DNA of 35,908 nt from the NCBI GenBank assembly GCA_020850945.1, contig JADZDR010000079.1:1-35908 (forward strand), read 5' to 3'. Source of the stretch: Acidimicrobiia bacterium. GTDB lineage: Bacteria; Actinomycetota; Acidimicrobiia; UBA2766. Below the pieces are notes generated by a model. That model was not told where the DNA came from and did not search any database. It worked only from the letters and a program-made list of their open reading frames with translations. Numbering within the stretch: position 1 is the first letter of the stretch; every line of letters starts with the position of its first letter. A program made the position numbers and the translations under genes. This document shows, one piece after another, positions 1 through 7,862 of the stretch.

Positions 1-690
1 CGAGTCCAACTCGCCGGCGTCCAGTGCGGAATAGGCGACGGCGACGACCTCGTCCGTCACGCGTTCAGCCGTCTCCCACACCTGCCGGGCATAGGCGGAC
101 GGTTCGTCGAAAGGAGGCTTCCAACCGAAGAGCTGCGCGTTGGGCTCGCCTCCGCTCACGAGCACGGCGTCGAGGGGCCGCACGCCGGCGCATGCGACCG
201 CGATGCCGTGCGCAGCGCCACGCAGCTCGCGGAGTACGTGGATTTCGTGGAGGAGCCGGGCCTGGGCATCGCCCGGGCGGGGAGTCACCTGCCAGGCTGC
301 GAAGAGCGAGAGCCCCGCCGGGTCGGCAGCGGCATTGACACGGGCCACGAGGTCGGCTGCGACCTCGAGGTCCGGATCCTGCGACAGGTGCGAGCGGGCC
401 CAGTCATGCCCGCAGGACGCGAAGTGCTCGGCTGCACGCCCCGGTTCCATGACCTCGAGCCCCTGGGTCCAGAACGTCTCGACTGCGTCGGGTTCGAACC
501 AGAACATCGCGGCACGGACGACGTTCGCCGGTGTGCGGCCCAGCACGCCACAGCGCCCCGCGATGTAGAACGACAGACCGGGGAACCCGAGCTCGGCCCC
601 ACGTTGGTAGGTGTGAGCGTCGAGCATGAACGCCCCGCCGACGTGTTTGACCGCTGCCTTCGTGGCGAGGACGCACTCTTCGGGTGTCAT
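1..690 (-). CDS. SCO6745-like helical protein, C-terminus cut by window edge
   Basis: An open frame starts at the ATG whose complement is at 688-690 and runs to base 1 without a stop, giving 230 residues with the C-terminus missing. It begins MTPEECVLATKAAVKHVGGA. Around residues 35-60 it has a GRCGVLGR segment followed by NVVRAAMFWFEPDAV, the pattern I associate with the uncharacterised SCO6745 family of actinobacteria. It has no signal peptide or membrane segment and looks alpha-helical and cytosolic. Its start lies only 5 bases beyond the stop of the ThDP enzyme, so it is the third gene of the oxidase/ThDP-enzyme operon. Function is unknown. The family assignment rests on pattern memory alone; the coding call itself is firm from the long clean frame and its operon position. 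Confidence 0.7.
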   Translation of the reverse strand, partial: MTPEECVLATKAAVKHVGGAFMLDAHTYQRGAELGFPGLSFYIAGRCGVLGRTPANVVRAAMFWFEPDAVETFWTQGLEVMEPGRAAEHFASCGHDWARSHLSQDPDLEVAADLVARVNAAADPAGLSLFAAWQVTPRPGDAQARLLHEIHVLRELRGAAHGIAVACAGVRPLDAVLVSGGEPNAQLFGWKPPFDEPSAYARQVWETAERVTDEVVAVAYSALDAGELDS

Positions 691-695
691 GACCG

Positions 696-2249
696 TCAGA
701 CGATAGACGGAACGAGCGCCTCGACGAGGTGTGGGCCGTCCTCCGCGAATGCCTGTCTCAGTTGGGTCGTGAGCTCGTCGGTGGTCTGGGCCCGGGTTGC
801 GGGCACCCCCATGCCCTGGGCGAGGGCGACGAAGTCGAGTGGGGGAGAGGACAGGTCGAAGAGGGCCCTCGCCTTCTCGCCCGATTCCGCACCGACGCGG
901 GAGAGCTCGAGGTTGAGGATCGCATAGGACCGGTTGTTGTAGATGATCGTCGTGACGTCGAGGCCCTCCCGGGCCTGCGTCCACAGCGACTGAAGCGTGT
1001 ACATGGCACTTCCGTCGGACTCGAGGTTGACCACGGGTCTGCCGGGGCTGGCCACGGCGGCACCGGTCGCGACGGGCATGCCCTGCCCGATTGCCCCGCC
1101 CGTGAGGGCGAGCCAGTCGTGAGGTGGAGCGCCTGCCGTCATCGCACCGAGGGACAGCGAAGAGGTGTTCGACTCGTCCGACACGATCGCGTCGTCCGGG
1201 AGCAGGGCACCGAGGACTGCGGCCACGCTGTCGGCCGTGAGAGGTCCGGGCGGTATCTCGGGGCGGGGAGCAGCGGAACCGGTGGCTCCCTCGGGCCCTG
1301 CCCCGACGGTTTCGGCGAGTGCCTCGAGAGCAGCCACACCGTCCTCGGCAGCACCGGAGAGGACGTGGACGGTGCAGTGCTCGGGCACGAGGTCGCTCGC
1401 CTTGCCGGGATAGGCGAAGAACGACACCGGCGCCTTGGCGTCGACGAGGACCAGGTGCCGCACGCCGGCAAGTTGCATCTCGACGAACTCGGCGAGATAG
1501 CCGAGCCGACTCACGGCCGGAAGGCCGGCCCCGCGTTCGAGGCGCGTGGGGAACGTCTCGGCGAGCATCTGCGCGCCCGTCACATGCGCGACGCGTCCCG
1601 CCGCCTCCAGACCGGGGCGTCGCAGCACCCTCCCGCCGAGGAGGAGGGCGGCAGGCTCGGACGTGCGCAGGATCTTCGCGATCTCGGCCACGGTGGACTC
1701 GGAGACCGCTGTCGGGGACTCGACCTTGGCGGGGGGAGCCGGCTCGGCGCCGTCCCCCCACGAGACGTCGGCGGGGAGGATGAGCGTGGCCACCTGGGCG
1801 GGCGGTCCGTGCGCCGCGGCCACGGCCGCGGCGGCGTCGCCGCCGATCTCGGCCGGGCTCTCCGATGTCCAAACCCAGCTCGACACACCGCGCGCGATCG
1901 CCGGGATGTCGGACGTGAGGGGGGCGTCGAGTGGCAGGTGGTATGTGGCATGGTCTCCGACGATGTTCACGACGGGTACGCGGGCGCGGCGTGCGTTGTG
2001 CAGGTTCGCGAGGCCGTTGCCGAGCCCAGAACCGAGATGCAGGAGTGTGGCCGCCGGCGTGTCCGACATACGGGCATAGCCGTCCGCGGCCCCGCTCACG
2101 ACTCCCTCGAAGAGACCGAGGATCGCCCGCATCTCCGGGACCGTGTCGAGCGCCGCCACGAAGTGCATCTCGGAGGTACCCGGATTCGTGAAGCACGTGT
2201 CCACACCGGACGCGACGAGTGTCCGTATCAGTGCCTGGGCACCGTTCAT
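696..2249 (-). CDS. ThDP-dependent acetolactate synthase / benzoylformate decarboxylase-like enzyme
   Basis: 517 residues starting MNGAQALIRTLVASGVDTCF, preceded by a good ribosome binding site (GGAGG five bases before ATG). A longer frame exists upstream, but it lies inside the oxidase gene and is not coding. The order is a PYR domain with the catalytic glutamate in the LFEGVV motif (about Glu48), a central domain, and a C-terminal PP domain whose ThDP/metal motif reads ESDGSAMYTLQSLW and ends in IIYNN. Annotation pipelines call this family acetolactate synthase large subunit. No small regulatory subunit is adjacent, so biosynthetic AHAS is unlikely. A 2-oxoacid decarboxylase or carboligase acting on the product of the neighbouring oxidase is more plausible (inference). 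It starts 13 bases after the oxidase stop, in the same operon. Confidence 0.88.
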   Translation of the reverse strand: MNGAQALIRTLVASGVDTCFTNPGTSEMHFVAALDTVPEMRAILGLFEGVVSGAADGYARMSDTPAATLLHLGSGLGNGLANLHNARRARVPVVNIVGDHATYHLPLDAPLTSDIPAIARGVSSWVWTSESPAEIGGDAAAAVAAAHGPPAQVATLILPADVSWGDGAEPAPPAKVESPTAVSESTVAEIAKILRTSEPAALLLGGRVLRRPGLEAAGRVAHVTGAQMLAETFPTRLERGAGLPAVSRLGYLAEFVEMQLAGVRHLVLVDAKAPVSFFAYPGKASDLVPEHCTVHVLSGAAEDGVAALEALAETVGAGPEGATGSAAPRPEIPPGPLTADSVAAVLGALLPDDAIVSDESNTSSLSLGAMTAGAPPHDWLALTGGAIGQGMPVATGAAVASPGRPVVNLESDGSAMYTLQSLWTQAREGLDVTTIIYNNRSYAILNLELSRVGAESGEKARALFDLSSPPLDFVALAQGMGVPATRAQTTDELTTQLRQAFAEDGPHLVEALVPSIV

Positions 2250-2262
2250 TGTCCCTCCACGC

Positions 2263-3636
2263 TCAGTCGAAGACGGTTCCGGGGTTGAGGATGCCGTGCG
2301 GGTCGAACGTGCGCTTGATACCCCGCAGGAGCTCGATCTTGACCGGATCCTCGAGTTCGGCGAAGTAGCGCTTCTTCTCCGTACCGATACCGTGCTCGGC
2401 CGAGATCGCCCCGCCGAGGTCGAGGCCGATCTCGAACATCTCCCGCATGACCTTGTGACGCTTGTCGGCGTCCGGCTGGAAGACCGACAGGTGCACGTTC
2501 CCGTCGCCTGCGTGGCCGCACCCGGCGATGAGGGTCTCGTACCTCTGTTGGAGCTCGGCGACCTTCGCCATGTATTCCGGGATCGCCGCCCGCGGGACGA
2601 CGATGTCGACGATGTCGTCTGCGTTGGCACCCTTGGCGACCCAGAAGGCCTTCTCGCGTGCGTCGATGAGGTCCTGTGCCGCCTTCGGGGGCAGGACGTA
2701 GACGTCGATCGCGCCGAGGTTCCCGAGGAGCCCGGCCAGCTCGCCGACGTCCTCCTCGAGGCGTGACTCGTGTGTGTCCTCGAGCATCACGACGAGATAT
2801 GCGAGCGCTTCCTGCTTCACGTCGTCGGGGATGCCGAGCTCGAGCCCGAGGGTGGCTCGGAGGGCGGCCATCGTGAGCATGTCTATGTACTCGAGGATCA
2901 GCGGTTCGACTCCGGCGCCGACGATACGGGGAATCGCCCCCGTCACACCCTGCAGTGTCGGGAAGGGCGCGAGGATCGTGGCCTGTGCCGGGTAGCGGGG
3001 GTGGAGGCGGAGGGTCGCCTCGGTGACGAGGGCGAGGGTGCCCTCAGATCCGATGACGAGCTGGGTGAGGTCGTACCCGGAGGTCGCCTTCACGTACTTG
3101 CCGCCCGTGCGGATCACGTCGCCGCTCGCGAGGACGGCCTCGAGGCCGAGGACCTGGTGTCGCGTCACGCCGTACTTCACGGCGCGCATCCCCCCGGCGT
3201 TGGTGTTGACGTTCCCGCCGATCGAGGCCGAGTACTCACCGGGGTAGACGGGGTATACGAGGTGCTGCGGTTCGAGTTCCGTGTCGAGGGCATCTAGGGT
3301 CACGCCGGGCTGCACGACGGCGACGTAGTTGTCGGTGTCGATCTCGAGGACACGGTTCATGTGCTCGAAGCAGACGACCATGCCCCCGGGGGTCGGCACG
3401 GCGGCGCCGGACAGCCCCGTACCGCTGCCCCGAGCCGTCACGGGGATGCGCTCGGTGTCGGCGAGACGCAGGAGGGCGGAGACCTCCTCGGTGGAGCGGG
3501 GGTGGACGACGTATGCCGGGACCGCGGACTCTGCCGTGAGGGCCTCGTCACGCTGGTAGTTGGCGGCGATGGCGGAGCCAGTGAGAACGTTCGCGGCACC
3601 GACAATCCCTTCGAGCTGTGACGTGATGTCGGTCAT
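2263..3636 (-). CDS. FAD-linked 2-hydroxyacid oxidase/dehydrogenase (GlcD / D-lactate dehydrogenase family)
   Basis: 457 residues starting MTDITSQLEGIVGAANVLTG, chosen because GGAGG lies seven bases upstream. An upstream in-frame ATG would add 28 residues of unlikely sequence. The N-terminal PCMH-type FAD domain shows VVHPRSTEEVSALLRLA and the flavin-binding loop GSGTGLSGAAVP. The C-terminal FAD-oxidase domain carries CGHAGDGNVHLSVF and SAEHGIGTEKKRY, the histidines expected for metal and substrate binding. The family oxidises 2-hydroxyacids such as glycolate or D-lactate to 2-oxoacids, passing electrons to quinone or another acceptor. No GlcE or GlcF subunits are adjacent, so a single-subunit enzyme is likely. 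It is first in a three-gene operon with a ThDP enzyme that could use its 2-oxoacid product. The actual substrate cannot be read from the sequence. Confidence 0.9.
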   Translation of the reverse strand: MTDITSQLEGIVGAANVLTGSAIAANYQRDEALTAESAVPAYVVHPRSTEEVSALLRLADTERIPVTARGSGTGLSGAAVPTPGGMVVCFEHMNRVLEIDTDNYVAVVQPGVTLDALDTELEPQHLVYPVYPGEYSASIGGNVNTNAGGMRAVKYGVTRHQVLGLEAVLASGDVIRTGGKYVKATSGYDLTQLVIGSEGTLALVTEATLRLHPRYPAQATILAPFPTLQGVTGAIPRIVGAGVEPLILEYIDMLTMAALRATLGLELGIPDDVKQEALAYLVVMLEDTHESRLEEDVGELAGLLGNLGAIDVYVLPPKAAQDLIDAREKAFWVAKGANADDIVDIVVPRAAIPEYMAKVAELQQRYETLIAGCGHAGDGNVHLSVFQPDADKRHKVMREMFEIGLDLGGAISAEHGIGTEKKRYFAELEDPVKIELLRGIKRTFDPHGILNPGTVFD

Positions 3637-3770
3637 CGATTCGTCCTCCACCGTCTCCCGCTTCGTGTCCGCTGCGCTGCCCAGTCTCGCACATGTCCGG
3701 CAGGATTGTCCGGTGTGCATGCGGACAGCCGTTGTCGTGACGGGTCACAGCCTGCACAGGGGACCGATAG

Positions 3771-3788
3771 GGTGGGCTACAACCCACC
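3771..3788. promoter_or_regulatory. Small inverted repeat in the divergent oxidase/OsmC intergenic region
   Basis: GGTGGG (3771-3776) and CCCACC (3783-3788) flank a 6-base spacer. They overlap a -10-like TAGGGT (3768-3773) about 60 bases before the OsmC-family start. This could be a repressor site or a short mRNA hairpin. Evidence is positional only. Confidence 0.25.
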
Positions 3789-3833
3789 GGGACGGCGTCT
3801 ACCGATGACGGCTGATCACGAGAGGAGCGCGAT

Positions 3834-4271
3834 GTGGGGTCGACGATCACGGCGAACCTGACGGGCGGCAAGACGACCGTGGAGATCCGGTCCGGTGAAC
3901 GCATGTGGCTCGCCGACGAGCCGATCGACGCGGGGGGCGGGGGGCTCGGCCCGGACCCGTATTCGCTCCTGCTCAGCGCTCTCGCCTCGTGCACGTGCCT
4001 GACGATCGAGCTCTACTGCAGACGCAAGCAGTGGAACCTCGACAGCGTGTCCGCCCGGTTCACGCACGAACGCATCCACGCCGACGACTGCGACGCATGC
4101 GAGGACGACGCCGCGGGCTACATCGACACGATCCGCTCACAGGTCTTCGTCGAGGGATCCTTCGATGCCGACCAGAGCGCACGGCTGCAGCAGGTCGCGC
4201 GCCGCTGCCCCGTCCACAAGACCCTGGCCCAAGGGGTCACCTTCACGTCCGAGCAGGTGGTCGTGGGCTGA
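3834..4271 (+). CDS. OsmC/Ohr-family peroxiredoxin-like protein
   Basis: 145 residues from a GTG start (MGSTITANLTGG), with AGGAG about six bases upstream. The overlapping ATG at 3832 is in another frame and is not used. The OsmC fold is indicated by GPDPYSLLLSALASCTCLTIEL, with the first family cysteine, and by RRCPVHKTLAQG, with the second. These paired cysteines reduce organic hydroperoxides in OsmC/Ohr proteins. A third element, HADDCDACED around residues 81-90, adds two cysteines seen in the YhfA-like branch. It is probably a cytosolic thiol-dependent hydroperoxidase or a related hydrolase. The gene is divergent from the FAD oxidase, an H2O2-prone enzyme class, and convergent with the next small gene. 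Confidence 0.87.
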   Translation: MGSTITANLTGGKTTVEIRSGERMWLADEPIDAGGGGLGPDPYSLLLSALASCTCLTIELYCRRKQWNLDSVSARFTHERIHADDCDACEDDAAGYIDTIRSQVFVEGSFDADQSARLQQVARRCPVHKTLAQGVTFTSEQVVVG

Positions 4272-4298
4272 GCACCACGTGGCTGTGCCGCGCCGACC

Positions 4299-4655
4299 TC
4301 ACCCCCGGGCGGCGCCGATCAGAAGGGTGACGGACAGAGCGATCCAACCTGCCCAGCCGAGGCCGACAGGCACCCATGCAAGCCGCTGATCACGCACGAA
4401 GCGGAGCGCAACCCACGTGGACAGAGCCGTCACGGCCGTGATCGCGAGACCGAGGATCACGAGGATCGCCGCATAGACACCGCCGTCGATCGCGCAGTCG
4501 TAGGGACCCTGCTCGGTGCACGGGATGCCGGCCGACAGCGACCACCGCCGCAGCACCCAGGCCGCCCCGGCTACGACCGGCACCGTGCCGGCTAGCACGA
4601 TCACTGCCGGCCATGGCCTCACGGCAGTCGAGGTCCGGCCTTTCCCCGTGGTCAT
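4299..4655 (-). CDS. Small three-helix membrane protein, unknown function
   Basis: 118 residues with three hydrophobic segments: about 18-34 (VIVLAGTVPVVAGAAW), 59-80 (GGVYAAILVILGLAITAVTAL) and 95-114 (VPVGLGWAGWIALSVTLLIG). A loop between the first two has two cysteines (IPCTEQGPYDC) that could form an extracytoplasmic disulfide. AGGAG immediately abuts the ATG, which is closer than ideal. I do not recognise the family. It is convergent with the OsmC gene (27 bases apart) and divergent from the B12 riboswitch. Coding potential is supported by the coherent membrane pattern rather than by homology. Confidence 0.62.
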   Translation of the reverse strand: MTTGKGRTSTAVRPWPAVIVLAGTVPVVAGAAWVLRRWSLSAGIPCTEQGPYDCAIDGGVYAAILVILGLAITAVTALSTWVALRFVRDQRLAWVPVGLGWAGWIALSVTLLIGAARG

Positions 4656-4769
4656 CTCCTGTCTGACACGGAGAACGATACGGGGACGAAGCCGAACGGG
4701 AACGCCGAGAAGTCCAGGTAGCGAAGGCGCCTGTGTTCCGGTTCACATGATTCCCCGCGGCCGCGGACG

Positions 4770-4775
4770 TATACT
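4770..4775 (+). promoter_or_regulatory. Probable -10 box of the B12 operon promoter
   Basis: TATACT at 4770-4775 stands out in GC-rich DNA just upstream of the cobalamin aptamer and would start transcription near 4783. A -35 element is unclear: TTCACA at 4742-4747 has a 22-base spacer, which is too long. Confidence 0.5.
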
Positions 4776-4782
4776 CCGCCCA

Positions 4783-4996
4783 CCCGGCATTCTGCGTGCC
4801 GGTGTCACAGGCGGCGGCGAAGTCCGGTGTGAGTCCGGCGCTGTCCCGCAACTGTCATGCTTTCGTCCTTCGGGACCGAAGCGAGCCAGGTCGCCCGCGT
4901 CTGTGGCCACGAACGAGTCCTCGGAGGAAGGGCAAGTCCGTGGGGCAGCGCAGCGCCCACGAGCTCGCTTTTCATCCTCCGACCAACTGGAGGATG
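4783..4996 (+). promoter_or_regulatory. Cobalamin (B12) riboswitch with ribosome-binding-site sequestor
   Basis: The conserved aptamer core runs 4826-4855 and includes GGTGTGAGTCC and CTGTCCCGCAACTGT. A UUCG-capped hairpin (GTCC/GGAC, 4865-4876) follows, then the B12 box AGCCAGGTCGCCCG (4884-4897). CACAG (4806-4810) can pair with CTGTG (4901-4905) as a closing helix. Downstream, CATCCTCC (4973-4980) is exactly complementary to GGAGGATG (4989-4996), which holds the btuF Shine-Dalgarno, so the hairpin would hide it. TCGGAGGA (4921-4928) is exactly complementary to TCCTCCGA (4975-4982) and would free it. There is no terminator-like U-tract. Control of translation initiation of the btuF-cobU operon is therefore the natural reading, with B12 expected to favour the hidden state. 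Confidence 0.95.
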
Positions 4997-4999
4997 TCG

Positions 5000-5989
5000 A
5001 TGTTCAAGCGTGTCTTGGCGGGCGCGGTACTCGCCACACTCACCTTGATCGGCTGCGCTGACAACGGCTCGGGCGACAAGGCTGCAGTCACCCGTGAGGG
5101 CGGGTTCCCCGTGACGATCGCGGCCGCGAACGGTGACGTCGAGATCGAGTCCGAGCCTGAGCGCATCGTGTCGCTGTCACCGACGGCAACCGAGATGCTC
5201 TTCGCGATCGACGCCGGCCCCCAGGTCGTGGCGGTGGATGACGAGTCCGACTACCCAGCCGATGCGCCGGTCACGGATCTGTCGGGATTCGAGCCGAACG
5301 TAGAGGCGATCGCCGCCTACGAGCCTGACCTCGTGGTCGTCGCCAGTGATGCCGGCGACGTGATCGCTTCCCTGGAGCAGACGGGGACGGCGGTTCTCGA
5401 GATGCCCACCGCCGAGAAGCTCGAGGACACGTACGAGCAGATCGACCAGCTCGGTGACGCGACAGGCCATCCCGAGGAGGCGGCCGAGCTGACCGACCAC
5501 ATGCGGGCGAAGATCGAGGCGATAGTCGATGCCACTCCGCCGGCAGAGGGACTCACCTTCTACCACGAGCTCGACCCCCAACTGTTCTCGGTGACATCCA
5601 CCACCTTCATCGGGCAGATCTACGGGCTACTCGGACTCGAGAACATCGCTGACGCCGCCGATCCTGCCGGGACCGGCTACCCGCAGCTCAGCGGGGAGTT
5701 CGTCATCGACGCCGATCCGTCGTTCATCTTCCTCGCGGACACCCAATGCTGCGGCCAGAACGCCGAGACCGTCGCGGGACGGGCGGGTTGGGATCAGATG
5801 CAGGCCGTCACGAACGGGAGGGTCGTCGAGCTCGACGACGACATCGCATCACGATGGGGGCCCCGGATCGTCGACTTCCTGCAGGTGGTGTCCGACGAAG
5901 TGACGGCTGCCGCAGGTAGCAGCGCCCCCCAGAGCAGCGTTCCGGAAGCAGGCACCCCGGAAGAAGAGGCCCCGGAAGAAGGCCGATGA
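5000..5989 (+). CDS. btuF: Corrinoid ABC transporter substrate-binding lipoprotein
   Basis: 329 residues starting MFKRVLAGAVLATLTLIGC. The ATG at 5000 is six bases after GGAGG; the in-frame ATG at 4994 abuts it and is less likely. The N-terminus is a lipoprotein signal with lipobox LIGC (Cys19). The mature part is a periplasmic-binding-protein type III fold typical of BtuF/FecB: PERIVSLSPTATEMLFAI, then FEPNVEAIAAYEPDLVVV, and late WDQMQAVTNGRVVELDDD. An acidic tail (about PEEEAPEEGR) is unusual but likely inert. The protein captures corrinoid outside the membrane and delivers it to BtuC. Position directly behind a cobalamin riboswitch separates it from siderophore-binding relatives. The stop overlaps the btuC start. 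Confidence 0.93.
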   Translation: MFKRVLAGAVLATLTLIGCADNGSGDKAAVTREGGFPVTIAAANGDVEIESEPERIVSLSPTATEMLFAIDAGPQVVAVDDESDYPADAPVTDLSGFEPNVEAIAAYEPDLVVVASDAGDVIASLEQTGTAVLEMPTAEKLEDTYEQIDQLGDATGHPEEAAELTDHMRAKIEAIVDATPPAEGLTFYHELDPQLFSVTSTTFIGQIYGLLGLENIADAADPAGTGYPQLSGEFVIDADPSFIFLADTQCCGQNAETVAGRAGWDQMQAVTNGRVVELDDDIASRWGPRIVDFLQVVSDEVTAAAGSSAPQSSVPEAGTPEEEAPEEGR

Positions 5990-7071
5990 TGTCGGCGCCG
6001 GCCCGTGTCTCTGCGCCTCGCGTCGGAGGACGTGTCGGGGTGCGGTCACGCGTGTCCCGGCGGCGCCGCATTTGGATGGCCGCCGGCGTGGGCGCGATGT
6101 GCGGAGCCGCTCTCGTCGGGGTGCTCGTCGGCCCCGCTGCCATGCACCCCGTCGACATCATGGCGGAGCTCGTGGACAGGCTCGTCCCCTTCACGCACGT
6201 CGAGTCGGGCCTGAGCGAACGGCAGGCGGCGATCCTCTGGAACCTGCGTGTGCCACGCGTGGTCCTCGGCGGCATGGTCGGGGCGATGCTCGCCGTGGCG
6301 GGCGCTTCGTACCAGGGTGCCTTCCGCAACCCTCTCGCCGACCCGTACCTGCTCGGTGTCGCGGCCGGGGCCGGTCTCGGAGCAACACTCGCGTTCGCCT
6401 ACGTGCCGGGGGTCACAGGTCTCGTTCCGGTCGCCGCCTTCCTCGGCGCGCTTCTCGGTGTCGGGATCGCATATGCGCTCGGCCGCTCGCGTGATCCGCG
6501 GCGGGCCGCGACCAGCCTGATCCTCTCCGGTGTCGCCGTCGCGTCCTTCATGACGGCCCTGCAGATCTTCGTGCAACAGCAGCATTCCGACACTCTGCGG
6601 CAGGTGTACGGCTGGATCCTGGGGCGCCTCACGACCGCTGGCTGGAGTGAGGTGCTCCAAGTCCTGCCGTATGTGGCGGTCAGCCTCGCCGCCCTTCTCC
6701 TGGCAGGGCACCTCCTCGACGTCATCAGCGTGGGCGACGAGGAGGCCGAGACCCTGGGCGTGAACACGAAGCGCGTGCGGCTCGTGATCGTAGGCCTCGC
6801 GTCACTGGGTACGGCAGCGGCTGTGGCGGTGAGCGGCCTCATCGGCTTCGTCGGCATCATCGTCCCGCACACGATCCGTCTCGTCGCGGGATCGAGCTAC
6901 AGGTCGATCCTGCCTCTCTCGGTGCTGTTCGGGGCGGCCTTCCTGATCCTCACGGATCTGGCCGCACGCACGGTCGTGTCACCCGCCGAGTTGCCGATCG
7001 GTGTCGTCACGGCTCTCATCGGCGCCCCCTTCTTCGCTGTGGTCCTGCGTTCGAGCGGGGAGGGGACGTGA
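5986..7071 (+). CDS. btuC: Corrinoid ABC transporter permease (FecCD family)
   Basis: 361 residues. The ATG overlaps the btuF stop (ATGA), so translation is coupled. After a basic, probably cytoplasmic N-terminus of about 27 residues there are roughly ten hydrophobic segments. FecCD hallmarks are NLRVPRVVLGGMVGAMLAVAG, GAFRNPLADPYLLGVAAGAGLG, a VYGWILGRL segment, and near the end GLIGFVGIIVPHTIRL, the region around the coupling helix. BtuC dimers form the channel for corrinoid passage. The loop AETLGVNTKRVR matches the cytoplasmic face that contacts the ATPase. It is followed by btuD with another four-base overlap. Confidence 0.94.
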   Translation: MMSAPARVSAPRVGGRVGVRSRVSRRRRIWMAAGVGAMCGAALVGVLVGPAAMHPVDIMAELVDRLVPFTHVESGLSERQAAILWNLRVPRVVLGGMVGAMLAVAGASYQGAFRNPLADPYLLGVAAGAGLGATLAFAYVPGVTGLVPVAAFLGALLGVGIAYALGRSRDPRRAATSLILSGVAVASFMTALQIFVQQQHSDTLRQVYGWILGRLTTAGWSEVLQVLPYVAVSLAALLLAGHLLDVISVGDEEAETLGVNTKRVRLVIVGLASLGTAAAVAVSGLIGFVGIIVPHTIRLVAGSSYRSILPLSVLFGAAFLILTDLAARTVVSPAELPIGVVTALIGAPFFAVVLRSSGEGT

Positions 7072-7862
7072 CAGCCGAGATCGTGATCCGGAACCTGAGT
7101 GTGCGACTCGGCGGCACATGCGTCATCGACGACCTCGACCTCACTGTCACCGGCGGCCATCTCTCGGTGCTGATCGGGCCGAACGGCGCCGGCAAGACCA
7201 CGTTGCTGCGGGCCGTCCTCGGCCTCGTGCCCTACGAGGGCGAGATCGAGCTGCCCGGTCTCTCCCCGGCAGGCGGGGGTCGCCGTGAGCTCGCCCGCCT
7301 CGTCGCGTTCGTGGCGCAGCGGCCCGTCATCCCCGAGGGGATGGCGGTCTTCGACTATGTGCTGCTGGGTCGCACACCGTACATCGGTTATCTGGGTCGT
7401 GAGCGAGCGGCGGACCTCGAGGTCACGGCGGAGGCGCTCGAGTTGCTCGACCTGGGACGCTTCGCGGATCGCCACCTCGGGTCCCTGTCGGGGGGTCAGT
7501 TGCAGCGGGCGGTGCTTGCCCGCGCTCTCGCCCAGGAACCGAGCGTCCTTCTCCTCGACGAACCCACGAGCGCTCTCGACATCGGCCAGGCACAGCGCGT
7601 GCTCGAGCTCGTGGACCGCATCCGCCGTGAGCGCGGCCTGACCGTCCTGGCTGCGATGCACGACCTCTCCCTCGCCGGGCAGTTCGCGGACGCACTCGTT
7701 CTGCTCAACGAGGGCCGCACTGTCGCCGTAGGTCCACCGGAAGCGGTCCTCACGGCCGATGTCATCGGCGAGTACTACGGTGCCACGGTGCACGTGTTCC
7801 ACGACCCCGACCTCGGCGTCGTCGTCGCGCCTGCGAAGACACGGCGCCGGCCCGAGCGATGA
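7068..7862 (+). CDS. btuD: Corrinoid ABC transporter ATPase
   Basis: 264 residues from a GTG overlapping the btuC stop (GTGA). Every ABC ATPase motif is present: Walker A GPNGAGKTT (37-45), Q-loop FVAQRPVIP (about 81-89), signature LSGGQLQRA (140-148), Walker B VLLLDEP (160-166) and the H-loop histidine in AAMHDLS (about His198). The size and the layout of the FecE/BtuD branch fit a stand-alone subunit that dimerises on BtuC. It powers uptake by ATP hydrolysis. The stop overlaps the start of cobO. Confidence 0.94.
   Translation: MTAEIVIRNLSVRLGGTCVIDDLDLTVTGGHLSVLIGPNGAGKTTLLRAVLGLVPYEGEIELPGLSPAGGGRRELARLVAFVAQRPVIPEGMAVFDYVLLGRTPYIGYLGRERAADLEVTAEALELLDLGRFADRHLGSLSGGQLQRAVLARALAQEPSVLLLDEPTSALDIGQAQRVLELVDRIRRERGLTVLAAMHDLSLAGQFADALVLLNEGRTVAVGPPEAVLTADVIGEYYGATVHVFHDPDLGVVVAPAKTRRRPER

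Noticed and set aside
480-500. GGTTCGAACC resembling a tRNA T-loop
   Set aside because: It lies within the conserved FWFEPDAV coding segment, and no cloverleaf can be drawn around it.
729-2288. Long plus-strand open frame opposite the ThDP enzyme
   Set aside because: It is antisense to a gene with clear motifs. Its product is Arg/Gly/His-rich without domains, as expected of GC-rich shadows.
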